Assembly (NCBI GenBank): GCA_965371245.1
Contig: CBDUXT010000003.1
Span: 1-64,000, forward strand
Direction: 5' to 3'
Length of the DNA stretch: 64,000 nucleotides
Source of the DNA: CBDUXT01 sp965371245
GTDB taxonomy: Bacteria; Planctomycetota; Phycisphaerae; UBA1845
The translations under genes were made by a program, and so were the position numbers. The notes beneath the pieces were generated by a model, which saw only the letters and a list, made by a program, of their open reading frames with translations, did not search any database and was not told where the DNA came from. Positions 1 to 8,677 of this stretch are shown here, piece after piece (within the stretch, counting starts at the first letter, position 1; the number at the start of each line of letters is the position of its first letter).

Positions 1-1
1 G

Positions 2-379
2 ATGGGCATGGACATCCTTCGCTGCAAGACACCCGAAATGGTTCGCAAGGAGATGCGGACGTGCCTGTTGGCCTACAACTTGATTCGCCGGGCCATGCTG
101 CAATCGGCCCAGGCGGCGGGCGTGTCGCCACGCACGCTAAGCTTCACCGCCGCCGTGCAAACGATCGGTGCAAGCTGGCTGGTCATGGCTCTGGGTAATG
201 ACACGTTGACCTCAAGACTCGCTGACGCCGCCTTGGCATCCCTGGCCGAACACGTTGTGGGCAACCGGCCAGGGCGCGTCGAACCGCGAGCGATCAAACG
301 CAGGGCCAAGGAACATGCCCTACTCACCAAGCCACGCGCGGAAGCGCGGGCCGAACTACTGAAGGAAAAACCGATGTAA
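2..379 (+). pseudogene. IS4-family transposase, C-terminal fragment
   Basis: The reading frame runs in from the left window edge and ends at a TAA at 377-379, giving about 125 residues. The pattern (RCKTPEMVRKE, then LLAYNLIRRAM, then a basic tail with RVEPRAIKRR and KPRAEAR) is that of the C-terminal end of IS4-type DDE transposases. The catalytic DDE residues lie upstream and outside the window, so whether the element is intact cannot be judged. The next gene begins only 49 bases downstream, which suggests the insertion lies against, or has trimmed, the operon at 429-981. Confidence 0.7.
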
Positions 380-428
380 GTCCTTACTACACAAGCGGCA
401 GTGCCATTCGGCACAGTCACCGGAAGCG

Positions 429-674
429 ATGACCGTCACCGCCCTTTTCATGGCCGGGCTGGGCATGCTGATCCTTCCGATTCTTGATACCACGCGGTTG
501 TTCTACCTGGGGTGGGCCGTCTCCACGATGCTCTTCGCTGTTGCCGCTCCTCTGCTCGGACAGCGTTACCTTGGGGTGCTTGTGGGCAGTTGGCTTATCC
601 TCAGCGGCCTCTCCGCAGCGGGAATCATGGGTTGGCAAATCCATCGAAGCGTGGACGAACATGCCGCCGATTGA
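429..674 (+). CDS. small membrane protein, three predicted helices
   Basis: An 81-residue hydrophobic protein with three likely membrane helices (residues about 4-20, 24-44 and 47-68) and a short polar tail ending HRSVDEHAAD. Its stop overlaps the start of the downstream winged-helix regulator by 14 bases, so the two are probably translationally coupled. No family is recognised. It lies just after a transposase remnant and has no clear Shine-Dalgarno sequence, so the first residues of a longer original protein may be missing. Confidence 0.5.
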   Translation: MTVTALFMAGLGMLILPILDTTRLFYLGWAVSTMLFAVAAPLLGQRYLGVLVGSWLILSGLSAAGIMGWQIHRSVDEHAAD

Positions 675-981
675 CTTCAATGGCCTCGATACGGTGGTCC
701 ACGGCCCTGTTCGGCTTGGTGCGCTGACCGCCTTGCGGATCGGAGGGCCGCTGGACTTCACCACGCTGAAGAAGCGGCTCGAGGTGGGCGACGGCGTGTT
801 GGGACTCCACCTCAGAAAGCTTGAGGAGACGGGCTACTTGACCTGCAACAAAAACTTCGTTGGCCGCCGCCCCAAGAGCACCTATCGGATCACTCGCGCC
901 GGTCGCAGGGCGCTGGCGGATTACCTCGACGCGATGCAAAGCTTGATCGATGCCGTGGAAGCGGGCGGAAGTGGACGTTAA
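661..981 (+). CDS. winged-helix transcriptional regulator (MarR/PadR-like)
   Basis: A protein of 106 residues with a single winged-helix DNA-binding domain. Helix-turn-helix residues lie in GGPLDFTTLKKRL and GVLGLHLRKLEETGYL, followed by a beta-wing (NKNFVGRRPKSTYRIT) and a final helix that could mediate dimerisation. The layout matches the small HTH_27/MarR-like regulators that consist of the DNA-binding domain alone. The ATG at 661 was chosen because the domain begins right after it and it overlaps the end of the upstream membrane protein, a common pairing in which the regulator controls its membrane partner. The ligand is unknown. Confidence 0.7.
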   Translation: MPPIDFNGLDTVVHGPVRLGALTALRIGGPLDFTTLKKRLEVGDGVLGLHLRKLEETGYLTCNKNFVGRRPKSTYRITRAGRRALADYLDAMQSLIDAVEAGGSGR

Positions 982-1148
982 CGCAATCCATCGGACGGTT
1001 CAACGCCATCGCGACGGGTTGGCGGCAGTAGAATTGCCTGCATGCCGGATGAAGACGCACGGGATTCCCAGCCGAAATAGTGGGCCTGTGTCGAAACTGC
1101 CAGAAGCCTCGGTTGCTTCACGGGTCGCGGAATGCGACGATTCTCAAC

Positions 1149-2903
1149 ATGTCCGTTCCCGACGTTCCCAACGCGAGGCCCGGCGACGCAACCGCCCGCC
1201 CGGCTAAGGTCTCCAAAGAATCCGCAAACAACGACGCCGGATTTTGGATTCGATTCGGCGCGATGTCGATCGATGGCGTCACAATCGTCACGGGCGTGTG
1301 GGGCGCGAGTCGCCTTTGCCTTCGGGCCGGCCTCTACCTACCGCTTGAGCTTACGGTGCTGGTCGCGGGCGTGCTTTACTCCGCGTTGTTTCTCGGTTGG
1401 AGGGGACGGACGCTCGGCAAGGCTTTGTGCGGCGTCACGGTGCGGTCACGAGCCGATGAGCCGATCGGATTCCGGCGGGCGCTGGTACGGGAAACGATTG
1501 GCAAGTTCGTTTCGACGGCCCCATTGCTGCTCGGTTTCGTTTGGGTTGCCCTTTCCCGGAAGAAGCGCGCTTGGCACGATCGACTGACCGGAACGATCGT
1601 TATTCAAGACCCAAGTGCGGCTCGTCGCAACCGGATCGTGTTGGCGGTGGTTCTGGTTGGTGCGGGATTGGGTGTGGGCGTGTACGTGCATGAGTGGGTG
1701 GAGGCGTATCGCCTCGTGAGATTGATGTCGCCTCCTGCTGATGCTGCAGCGCCTTTCGCGGAGAGAGACCCCTCATTGCTCGTCGAGGTGGCCGAACTTG
1801 GCGATCAGGAGCAACCCAGCATCGCCGAGTGGATCGACCACAATGGCAAGGCGCCGCTGGAATATGCAGTCGCCAAGGCCGCCGAACATCCGGTCCTTAT
1901 CTTCGGCGAGGTCCATCGGCGCCGAGACGAACTGCGTTTCCTTAACGAGCTGATTCCCTCGCTCTACCATCGGACCGGACTCCGCTGCGTGGCCATGGAG
2001 GCATGCCTCGTAGAGGACAACGCCGCGATCGAGCGCTTGGTCACCGCGTCAGACTTCGATCGTGACCTGGCGATGGCGATCGCCCGTCACCACCCGTGGA
2101 GCCATTGGGGGTGGAAAGGCTACTGGGACGTGTTCGAGACCGTCTGGCGTCTGAATCAAACGATCCCGGAGTCCGGGGAGAGGATAAGGATCATCGGGCT
2201 CGAACGACGAATCGACATGCCGTCGGCAGCAATCGTTGGCTTTGGGGATACCACTGTGCGGGACTGCCCTTTGTGGGAAAAGCTCCGCATCTTTCGGGTA
2301 ATCCGTACTTTGCCGCAGATGTTCGCGCGTGACGCGTTTATGGCCAGGCAGATCGAGAAGGAGATGATTGGAAAGCGGCAGCGCGGCATTGTATGGGTCG
2401 GCCGAAACCACTCCAGCATTGGATGTCCGCAATCGGGTTCCATGGGAAGCACGCCCCGAATGGGCTTCATGCTCCATCAGAGACACGGCGACAAGATCTT
2501 CCAGATTCGGTTGCACGGCATGGACTTGTCCGCTGCTTTCATGGACGAGATCTACGATGGGTCCGATCCGATGATGGCCGAGTTTCTGGAATCCGTTATG
2601 CACCTGCGTGACAACAGACCCGTGGGATTCGATGTGGCTTCGTCGCCTTTGGCCATGCTGCGCGACAACGGATCGTTTGACTTCCATTTCGAACCGCTTC
2701 TCGGGTTCGTGGATGTCGCCGCGGGGTATGTGTTCCTCGTGCCACGGCGCGATCTGAAGACCTGCGAATGGCTTGAGGGCTACATCTCACGAGAAATGTT
2801 TGTGTCCAACAAACCGTTCTACCAGGCCTTCGGACGCCGGGCCGGCAAGGAGATCCATGATGCTAAGGACGCGAATGAGCTATTTGCCGGTATGGATGAT
2901 TAG
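1149..2903 (+). CDS. RDD-domain membrane protein fused to a TIKI/ChaN/TraB-like domain
   Basis: A protein of 584 residues with two parts. Residues about 30-150 form an RDD domain: a GFWIRFGAMSIDG start, two or three membrane helices, and a conserved GRTLGKALCGV and WHDRLTG ending. After a further helix (about 160-180), residues about 235-500 resemble the TIKI/ChaN/TraB superfamily. It has a GEVH motif at residues 253-256 and a second GRNH motif near 417, the two GxxH signatures of that fold, with HHPWSHWGW between them. Members are metal-dependent hydrolases or haem-binding proteins. The ATG at 1149 is preferred over the one at 1080 because the extra residues look non-coding. The substrate is unknown. 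Confidence 0.6.
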   Translation: MSVPDVPNARPGDATARPAKVSKESANNDAGFWIRFGAMSIDGVTIVTGVWGASRLCLRAGLYLPLELTVLVAGVLYSALFLGWRGRTLGKALCGVTVRSRADEPIGFRRALVRETIGKFVSTAPLLLGFVWVALSRKKRAWHDRLTGTIVIQDPSAARRNRIVLAVVLVGAGLGVGVYVHEWVEAYRLVRLMSPPADAAAPFAERDPSLLVEVAELGDQEQPSIAEWIDHNGKAPLEYAVAKAAEHPVLIFGEVHRRRDELRFLNELIPSLYHRTGLRCVAMEACLVEDNAAIERLVTASDFDRDLAMAIARHHPWSHWGWKGYWDVFETVWRLNQTIPESGERIRIIGLERRIDMPSAAIVGFGDTTVRDCPLWEKLRIFRVIRTLPQMFARDAFMARQIEKEMIGKRQRGIVWVGRNHSSIGCPQSGSMGSTPRMGFMLHQRHGDKIFQIRLHGMDLSAAFMDEIYDGSDPMMAEFLESVMHLRDNRPVGFDVASSPLAMLRDNGSFDFHFEPLLGFVDVAAGYVFLVPRRDLKTCEWLEGYISREMFVSNKPFYQAFGRRAGKEIHDAKDANELFAGMDD

Positions 2904-2997
2904 CCCCCCAAGGCCAAGGTGTGGGCGACCGCCCGGGCGTGCTCGGCAGCGACGAGTGGGGTCGGCGACGGATGGGTCAACCCAACGATGGACGACC

Positions 2998-3723
2998 GTG
3001 TTATATGTTCTTCTTGCAACCACCTGTGCGAACGGTCAGCAAGAGTCATCAGCGCCACACCAAGTACAGGATCCGGTACATTGGAACGGCAACAAGATCG
3101 TCTCGCGCGTTCTTCCCGAACCGGACTTCGGCAGCCTCTTCATTCGGCTGCCCATCGCTCACGCGGCCGCACAGGGCCGAGGCGTCAAGGTGGCGGTGAT
3201 CTCGTACGGCGGCGCGGTTCCAACTTCTACAATTGTCAAACGAACGGCGCCCAAATGTGTGGTTGAGCATTACCAACCAGCGCGTGATAGTCGGCACGCC
3301 ACAGTGCTGGCCGAACGTGTTGTCGGTGACGGCTGTCGCGTGGCAGTGGTCCCGGCGATCACATCGTGGACCGGAGAGACCGCTGTCGCGTTAGTGAGAA
3401 AGCTGATCATTGACGGAGTTACCGTGCTCGTATCTTCAGATCTCTCGGAAGACGAGGCGAGGATCGAAATCATAAAGTGTGGTATTGGCTTCCAGCCGGT
3501 GCATATCATGTCATGCGGAAACGGCGTGACAGTGCCCACGCGGGGATCAACAGCGAGGCCGGCAGACACGCCGCCGCAGGGCCTTGCGCCGCCCAAGCCA
3601 CACATGTGTCCAACCCCACAATGCCAAAGACGAGCGTGCGAACGGCATTCTGCACCTCTTCCGGCCGACTGTGGCGCGCCGCCCGAAACCCGCTTCGACC
3701 CAGCGTCAAGACCAGCGCCGTAG
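2998..3723 (+). pseudogene. decayed subtilase-like secreted protein
   Basis: A frame open from a possible GTG at 2998. It begins with a short hydrophobic segment (VLYVLLATTCANG) like a signal peptide. It then carries GRGVKVAVISYGG, resembling the first strand of S8 subtilases, but the catalytic aspartate position is occupied by serine/tyrosine. RHATVLAERVVG resembles the HGT helix, and a beta-alpha-beta pattern follows up to about 3480. From 3506 the frame is antisense to the UbiA gene and is no longer protein-like, so no serine motif is present. I read it as the remnant of a truncated S8-like protein. The start and even its coding status are uncertain. Confidence 0.35.
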
Positions 3724-4384
3724 CGGGTGCCACAAATCCGACATGCGCCGACGGAAGGATCCAAACCAAACCGACCAGCGATGCCGTGGCCGCGCACGCC
3801 CCGATGACGCCCGGTGCGAGCAACCGCTTCGAACCCAGCGATGTCTCTCGTTGCGCGAAGAGCGTCAGACTCGTGACATAGACCCCCATCGATCCGACAG
3901 CGAGCAGGGTCGCGGGTGTTAGAAGCCAACCGAACGCGCCAATGCCCATGGCCAGGTTCAGGGCGCGGCAGAGACCCATGAGTCCGGGAGCCGCCATCGT
4001 CGTTTTCAACACGGCGTCATACAGGAGAATCGAAACGACGAGGAGGCTTGCCAGCCACAACGTTTGCAGCGACACGCACGCGGCCAGCGCTACGCCGGCA
4101 ATCAGCAAGGTTACGACCAGAACCCGTGCCCCGAACTTCGAGACCCGCCCGGACGGGATCGGTCGATCCTGGCGATGGCGCAGGTCCATTTCGACGTCGC
4201 ATACATCGTTCAGCGCGACACCTCCGGCGTAAAGGCAGGCCGACGCAGCGCAGAGCAGGGCGGCGGACCGCCACATGGCGATCCCACCGCCCGCCAGCAG
4301 GAAGCCGGCCAGCACATCGGCGGCGGCGGTGAACACATTGGGCAGGCGGATCAGTTCGAGGTAGGCTCGGACGGAACGTTTCAC
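3506..4384 (-). CDS. UbiA-family prenyltransferase (EboC-like)
   Basis: An integral membrane protein of 292 residues with about eight helices. The first aspartate-rich motif NDVCDVEMD (residues 59-67) is followed by the family-typical RPIPSGR. A second conserved segment, LLYDAVLK then MGLCRALN, occupies the place of the second prenyl-diphosphate/Mg2+-binding motif. Such enzymes transfer a polyprenyl group to an acceptor in the membrane. The MGLCRALN pattern recalls EboC proteins of ebo metabolite-traffic clusters, but the other ebo genes are not here. Its start overlaps the stop of the TIM-barrel gene by 4 bases (ATGA), and inositol-3-phosphate synthase is the first gene of the run, so the acceptor may be sugar- or inositol-derived. 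That last point is inference. Confidence 0.8.
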   Translation of the reverse strand: MKRSVRAYLELIRLPNVFTAAADVLAGFLLAGGGIAMWRSAALLCAASACLYAGGVALNDVCDVEMDLRHRQDRPIPSGRVSKFGARVLVVTLLIAGVALAACVSLQTLWLASLLVVSILLYDAVLKTTMAAPGLMGLCRALNLAMGIGAFGWLLTPATLLAVGSMGVYVTSLTLFAQRETSLGSKRLLAPGVIGACAATASLVGLVWILPSAHVGFVAPATALVLTLGRSGFRAARHSRPEEVQNAVRTLVFGIVGLDTCVAWAAQGPAAACLPASLLIPAWALSRRFRMT

Positions 4385-5211
4385 GATCGCAGGAACGGCT
4401 CAAGGTATTCCAGGGCTTCGCGTCCGGCGGCATCGGGATCGTCGAGGTACGGATACAGCTCGACGGTCAACCAGCCGTCGTAACCGGTCCGGCGGATCGC
4501 CCCGAGTACGGCTCGAAAGTCAATCGCGCCGTGCCCGGGGACCAGGTGTTCGTGGACACGAGAGGCCGCGATGTCTTCGAGGTGAAAGTGTTGGGTCACG
4601 GCGGCAAGCTCGATAGCGGCCTGCGCCAACGGCTCGCCGACGCAGAAGAAGTGGCCGACGTCGAAGTTGAGTCCGAACATCGGCGAATCGATTCGCTCAC
4701 AGAGCGTGCGAAACTGATCGCCATTTTCGATCAAGAGGCCCGGTTCCGGCTCGACGAGCAACCGCACGCCCAGGTCTTCGGCGTGCCGCAGGGCCTCGGT
4801 CAGGCCGGCGACGAACAGGTCCATGGCTTCGTCGCGTGTCATTGCGTCGGGCAAGGGGCCGCCCGGTTCCGTGGTGATGCACCGCGCGCCCAGCTTCTTG
4901 GCCATGGTCAAGGCGGCCACGGTGTGATCGACCCGCAAGCGGCGGAACGGCTCATCGGGCTCGATCCAGGAGGGGTGCCAAAAATCCTGCACGGCGTTCA
5001 TCATGAAGGCGTTGATGTTGGACAGGGTCAGTCCGCGCTGATCGAGCCGCCGGCGGATCGCCTCCAGGGTCGTGCCTGTCATCTCCGCAGGCCAGGCGTG
5101 CGGCTTGTCGGCCATCAACTCGATGCCGGTGTAGCCGATGTCGGCGATGCGGTCGATGGCCTCAAGTATCGGAACGCGCATGTAGGCATTGGAGCTGTAG
5201 GCAAGCTTCAT
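4381..5211 (-). CDS. sugar phosphate isomerase/epimerase (xylose-isomerase-like TIM barrel)
   Basis: A 276-residue (beta/alpha)8 protein of the AP-endonuclease-2 superfamily. Likely metal ligands are visible in order: VEPEPG (Glu at strand 5), NFDVGH (Asp and His), FHLEDI and, near the end, VELYP. The family uses a divalent metal to isomerise or epimerise sugars and inositol derivatives. The ATG at 5211 is used; an in-frame TTG precedes it directly. The gene lies 39 bases after the inositol-3-phosphate synthase gene and overlaps the UbiA gene by 4 bases, so the three are likely one operon. A role in converting the inositol product is plausible but unproven. Confidence 0.8.
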   Translation of the reverse strand: MKLAYSSNAYMRVPILEAIDRIADIGYTGIELMADKPHAWPAEMTGTTLEAIRRRLDQRGLTLSNINAFMMNAVQDFWHPSWIEPDEPFRRLRVDHTVAALTMAKKLGARCITTEPGGPLPDAMTRDEAMDLFVAGLTEALRHAEDLGVRLLVEPEPGLLIENGDQFRTLCERIDSPMFGLNFDVGHFFCVGEPLAQAAIELAAVTQHFHLEDIAASRVHEHLVPGHGAIDFRAVLGAIRRTGYDGWLTVELYPYLDDPDAAGREALEYLEPFLRS

Positions 5212-5250
5212 CAACGTTCTCTGCCGCTGTTTGCGGTTCCGCCGTCCAGC

Positions 5251-6486
5251 CTACGACGCCAGGTGCGTAAGAAGACTCTGCCACTGTGAAGACAGATCGT
5301 GCCGGGTGACGTTCGTGGGATCCTTGAAAAAACAAGCCAGGTGGCTCATCGGCCCCGCCCGGCCCGCGCGACATTCAAGTGCCGCCAGTCGCGTCAGGTC
5401 GATGATCAGCGGGGCTGCCAGAGCCGAGTCACTTCCTTGCCACACGAACTGCATACTCATCTTCGTTTGAAGAAAGCCCTCGAAGTGGATGAAGTCCCAG
5501 GCGACTTTCCAGTCGTCCAGGGACGGAACGTAGTCGATCGATACGTGCGTCGTGGGTTGCCCGCCGACGATCCGCGACACAACCTTGTCTTTCGAGGCGA
5601 TTTTGGAGGCCCGGGTGGCCGGGTCACGCAGGGCGAATCCGTCGCGGTTGCCCAAGATGTTCTGGCCCACCCACCCGAGAACCGACAGATTACGCATCAC
5701 AAAGAGCGGGGCGAGCACGGACTTGATCAACGTCTCGCCGGTCTTTCCGTCATTTCCCATGAAGGGAACGCCGACCTGCAGGGCTCGTTCCCTCAGAGCA
5801 GGCACCTCGATGCCCGCCGACGGCGTGAAATTGATGTATGCCGCGCCCGCCTCAATGGCGGCCAAGGCGTAGAGGCTGCTCGGCGGCAGCACGCCTGATC
5901 CTTCTCGCGCCAACTCGCGCTGCAACTTCTTGAAGTTGGCCTGCGCCGGGGCGCGTCGAAGCCGTGGCTCCGACGAGGCGACGTTGATCACGACCAGTTG
6001 GTCCAGGCGGAGACGCCGGCGAAAGGCGATCATGTCGTCCGTCAGTCGTTTGATCGTCCTGGCGGGGCTGGTGGTCTCGCCCCGCGCTGGCGCGTCAACC
6101 AGCGCCCGCGCCGAGGCGGTTGCGCCGACGAGTGTTCCCGGACGCACGTTGCGCTGCATCGCGCGTAGCCGCGGCGCACAGGCCCGGATGAGCGATGCGT
6201 CAAACAGGTTGGATTGAGCGTGCAGGGCACGCACCGAGTCCAGAAACGTGCCCTTGCGAACCTCATGCCCGCCGATGGCGATGGCCGCTGGATCGACCAG
6301 GTTCTTGGTGTGAAACGGCGCCAGGGCGGTGACCAGACCGGTCGTTGGGGTCAAGCGTTTCGCCAGCGCCGCAACGCCGAGCGCGACGGTGCCCGCTACG
6401 GCGCCGCCGGCACCGATCATCCACAGACCGACGTTCTCTTTCCTCGATGACACCGCTGTTGATCCCCGTGTAAGGCGGCCCATCAT
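5251..6486 (-). CDS. inositol-3-phosphate synthase
   Basis: A member of the myo-inositol-1-phosphate synthase family of about 411 residues. It has an N-terminal NAD-binding glycine motif (MIGAGGAVAG), a central NFTPSAG, and the family signature GNDGKTGETLIKS followed by LGWVGQNILGN. Near the end is the conserved GSDSALAAPLIIDL. It converts glucose 6-phosphate to inositol 3-phosphate by NAD-dependent oxidation, cyclisation and reduction. A frame extending to 6543 would leave only 11 bases before the divergent moaA, so an ATG at 6486 or 6483 is preferred. It is first in a minus-strand operon with the TIM-barrel and UbiA genes, which suggests an inositol-containing lipid or small molecule as the end product. 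Confidence 0.85.
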   Translation of the reverse strand: MMGRLTRGSTAVSSRKENVGLWMIGAGGAVAGTVALGVAALAKRLTPTTGLVTALAPFHTKNLVDPAAIAIGGHEVRKGTFLDSVRALHAQSNLFDASLIRACAPRLRAMQRNVRPGTLVGATASARALVDAPARGETTSPARTIKRLTDDMIAFRRRLRLDQLVVINVASSEPRLRRAPAQANFKKLQRELAREGSGVLPPSSLYALAAIEAGAAYINFTPSAGIEVPALRERALQVGVPFMGNDGKTGETLIKSVLAPLFVMRNLSVLGWVGQNILGNRDGFALRDPATRASKIASKDKVVSRIVGGQPTTHVSIDYVPSLDDWKVAWDFIHFEGFLQTKMSMQFVWQGSDSALAAPLIIDLTRLAALECRAGRAGPMSHLACFFKDPTNVTRHDLSSQWQSLLTHLAS

Positions 6487-6554
6487 AGCTATCGTGGCGA
6501 GACTTGCTACCGATTGGTCGCTAGAATGGCCTGAAACGTGCAAGGCGGGTTGAC

Positions 6555-7556
6555 ATGGTTCGGGACGTGCTCAAAGACAAATTCGGGCGGACGATTGATT
6601 ATCTGCGCATCTCGCTGACCGATCATTGCAACCTGCGGTGCGTCTATTGCATGCCGATGGGCGGGCTCAGCTTTGCGCCGACGGAAGAGCTGCTGTCGGC
6701 CGAGGAAATCGAGACGGTCGTGCGCGCGGCTGTCGGGGTCGGCTTTCGGAGGGTGCGCCTCACCGGTGGCGAGCCAACGCTGCGTAGCGATGTGGTCGAA
6801 ATCGTCCGGCGCCTGAGCGCCATCGACGGAATCACCGAAGTCGCGATGACCACCAACGGCATCCTACTTCCCGACTTGGCCGATCCCCTGAAAAAGGCTG
6901 GACTGACCAGGGTCAACCTCCACATCGACACGCTTCACCCCGAGCGTATCGGCCAACTGATGCGCTTCGCAACGCTGGAGCCGATCTGGGCGGGCATTGA
7001 GGCTGCCGAGGCCGCCGGCCTGCTACCCATCAAGCTCAATGCGGTCGTCGTCCGCGGCCACAACGAGACGGATGTCGTAGACCTGGCCCGCCTCACCATC
7101 GAGCGAGACTGGCACGTGCGGTTTGTCGAGTTGATGCCCTTCGGCGACGGCGAGTGTGCCCGGGTCGCACGGAGCCGCTACGTCCCCAACCCCGAGTCAC
7201 GCATCCGGATCGAAGGCGCGTTGGGGTTGCTGAGGGAGTGCCCCGTCCAAAGCCCGTCAGACGAGTCCCGCAACTTCCGCCTGCCCGGTGCCCGGGGCGT
7301 GGTCGGCTTCATCTCGCCGGTCAGCGAGCCGTACTGCGGCCACTGCAACCGCATGCGACTGACCGCCGACGGGAAGTTTCACCTTTGCTTGTTGAACGAC
7401 GACGAACTGGACGTCAAGGCCACGCTGCGAAACGGCGGCGGTCCCCAGGCGCTCGCGGACATCCTCGTCCGGGCTGTCACCGCCAAGCCGACCGGCCACC
7501 TGCTCGATCAGGGGATCTCGACCACAAACCGGCGAATGTTTCAAATCGGCGGTTAG
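6555..7556 (+). CDS. moaA: GTP 3',8-cyclase MoaA
   Basis: A radical SAM enzyme of 333 residues for the first step of molybdenum-cofactor synthesis, converting GTP to 3',8-cyclo-7,8-dihydro-GTP. The N-terminal 4Fe-4S/SAM cluster is bound by C25, C29 and C32 (CNLRCVYC). The second cluster of the family is bound by C261, C264 and C278 (CGHCNRMRL and HLCLL). The essential C-terminal double glycine is present (FQIGG). The start has a Shine-Dalgarno sequence AAGGCGG at 6541-6547. No other moa, moe or mog gene is in the window, so the rest of the pathway is elsewhere. It is divergent from the inositol-3-phosphate synthase operon. Confidence 0.95.
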   Translation: MVRDVLKDKFGRTIDYLRISLTDHCNLRCVYCMPMGGLSFAPTEELLSAEEIETVVRAAVGVGFRRVRLTGGEPTLRSDVVEIVRRLSAIDGITEVAMTTNGILLPDLADPLKKAGLTRVNLHIDTLHPERIGQLMRFATLEPIWAGIEAAEAAGLLPIKLNAVVVRGHNETDVVDLARLTIERDWHVRFVELMPFGDGECARVARSRYVPNPESRIRIEGALGLLRECPVQSPSDESRNFRLPGARGVVGFISPVSEPYCGHCNRMRLTADGKFHLCLLNDDELDVKATLRNGGGPQALADILVRAVTAKPTGHLLDQGISTTNRRMFQIGG

Positions 7557-7872
7557 CACGCCGTTGAAGAAAGCCCGCACTTTTTCAACGGTCTGTTAGC
7601 GGTCCGCGCTCTCCCCAAACGCAGGCAGTGGCCGCGGGCTGTTTGTACGCACTCTCGGTAGCCCTTTCGGAGACATCCTCCAGCCTTTTTTCAGCACGAT
7701 CCCTGTCCCGGGCGTCGCGGATGGGGTGGTCGGCGGGGTGGCGACGTTTGCGGCGCCGGAGTGCGAACGGTAGAATATCGCGTGGGCGAGTAGGATTGCA
7801 TGGCGACGCGGGGCAGACCGTCGGTCCTCACGCGATGGGGTGGTCGTGTCTTCTCGTGACGGAGGATTAAGG
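7557..7872. other. intergenic region with one hairpin
   Basis: About 315 bases between moaA and the coiled-coil gene. It holds the inverted repeat at 7561-7591 and otherwise no convincing reading frame. A GGAGG at 7861-7865 serves the next gene. Confidence 0.5.
7561..7591 (+). terminator. hairpin downstream of moaA
   Basis: Perfect 8-base arms CCGTTGAA (7561-7568) and TTCAACGG (7584-7591) enclose a 15-base loop ending in a T-run. It begins 5 bases after the moaA stop. It could terminate moaA, or be one member of a dispersed palindrome family. Confidence 0.45.
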
Positions 7873-8631
7873 ATGGAAACAGCCAGATTCTGGAACCGAG
7901 TGGGCCATTGGTTCAGGGGCGCAAATCAGCGCGACCTGGAAATGGACCCGGGCGAGGTCGCCACCGACGAGCCCGTTGCACCTTCCGCGGACGACCAGGC
8001 CATGGCGCCGCCGCCCGTCATCGACGATGACGAGATCGTCGCCGCCTCGACCACGCGAGCGCTCCGCCAGCGGCCCACGCTCGAGCGCCTGGAGGAAGAG
8101 TACCGCCGCGTCGTGAATCTGATGGACTCGATGCACGACCATCTCGCCTCGCAGGCCGAACTGTCCGGGCGGATGGAGCGATCGTTGGTGCGCATCGCCG
8201 ATGCCGTGTCCCGTCCACCCCAGGCCCCGGAACAGCAGGTCGAGCTACTCACCAGCATCAGCGAGGCTGTAACGGCTGATGCGGCCGCGACCAAGCGACT
8301 CGAAGAAGCGTTGGCGCACGTTCCGCAGATCGCGGACTCGCAGCGCGAGACCATGGTGTCAATCGGCCGGCAACTGGCGCTGGCGCACAACACCAGCGAG
8401 CGTGTGGCCGGCTCGATGGATTCCGTCGAAGCCGCGGTGTCCCGCCTGGGAGAGGTGACCGACGCCTCGGCGCGTTCCACCGAGGGCATGCGTGAGGACG
8501 CCGCCGTCCGCGATCAGCACCTGACGGCGATGGTTGAAGAGCAGACGCGACGCTTCACGCTCTTTGCCTGGTCGGCGATCGGGCTGGCCGTGGTAGCGGT
8601 GGTCATCGGCGTGGTGGCATTGCTCCAATAG
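7873..8631 (+). CDS. tail-anchored coiled-coil protein, function unknown
   Basis: A protein of 252 residues with a charged N-terminus and two acidic linkers. A long helical, heptad-like central region (about 70-220) is rich in Glu, Arg, Ala and Ser, and a single C-terminal membrane helix (about 229-251) has no residues beyond it. This gives a cytoplasmic coiled coil held to the inner membrane by its tail. The ATG at 7873 is set by GGAGG at 7861-7865, seven bases upstream. The gene lies 46 bases before pilT on the same strand. A part in pilus or surface dynamics is an inference from position only. The central region superficially resembles chemoreceptor signalling coils but lacks their conserved tip. 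Confidence 0.6.
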   Translation: METARFWNRVGHWFRGANQRDLEMDPGEVATDEPVAPSADDQAMAPPPVIDDDEIVAASTTRALRQRPTLERLEEEYRRVVNLMDSMHDHLASQAELSGRMERSLVRIADAVSRPPQAPEQQVELLTSISEAVTADAAATKRLEEALAHVPQIADSQRETMVSIGRQLALAHNTSERVAGSMDSVEAAVSRLGEVTDASARSTEGMREDAAVRDQHLTAMVEEQTRRFTLFAWSAIGLAVVAVVIGVVALLQ

Positions 8632-8677
8632 CGGTGGCTGCGGCATTGGTATCTGCACACTGCGGAGAAACTTGGGA

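Noticed and set aside
2049..2687. A long minus-strand open frame
   Set aside because: It lies entirely inside the RDD-TIKI gene on the other strand; the amino-acid makeup (His, Pro, Arg rich) is that of a shadow frame.
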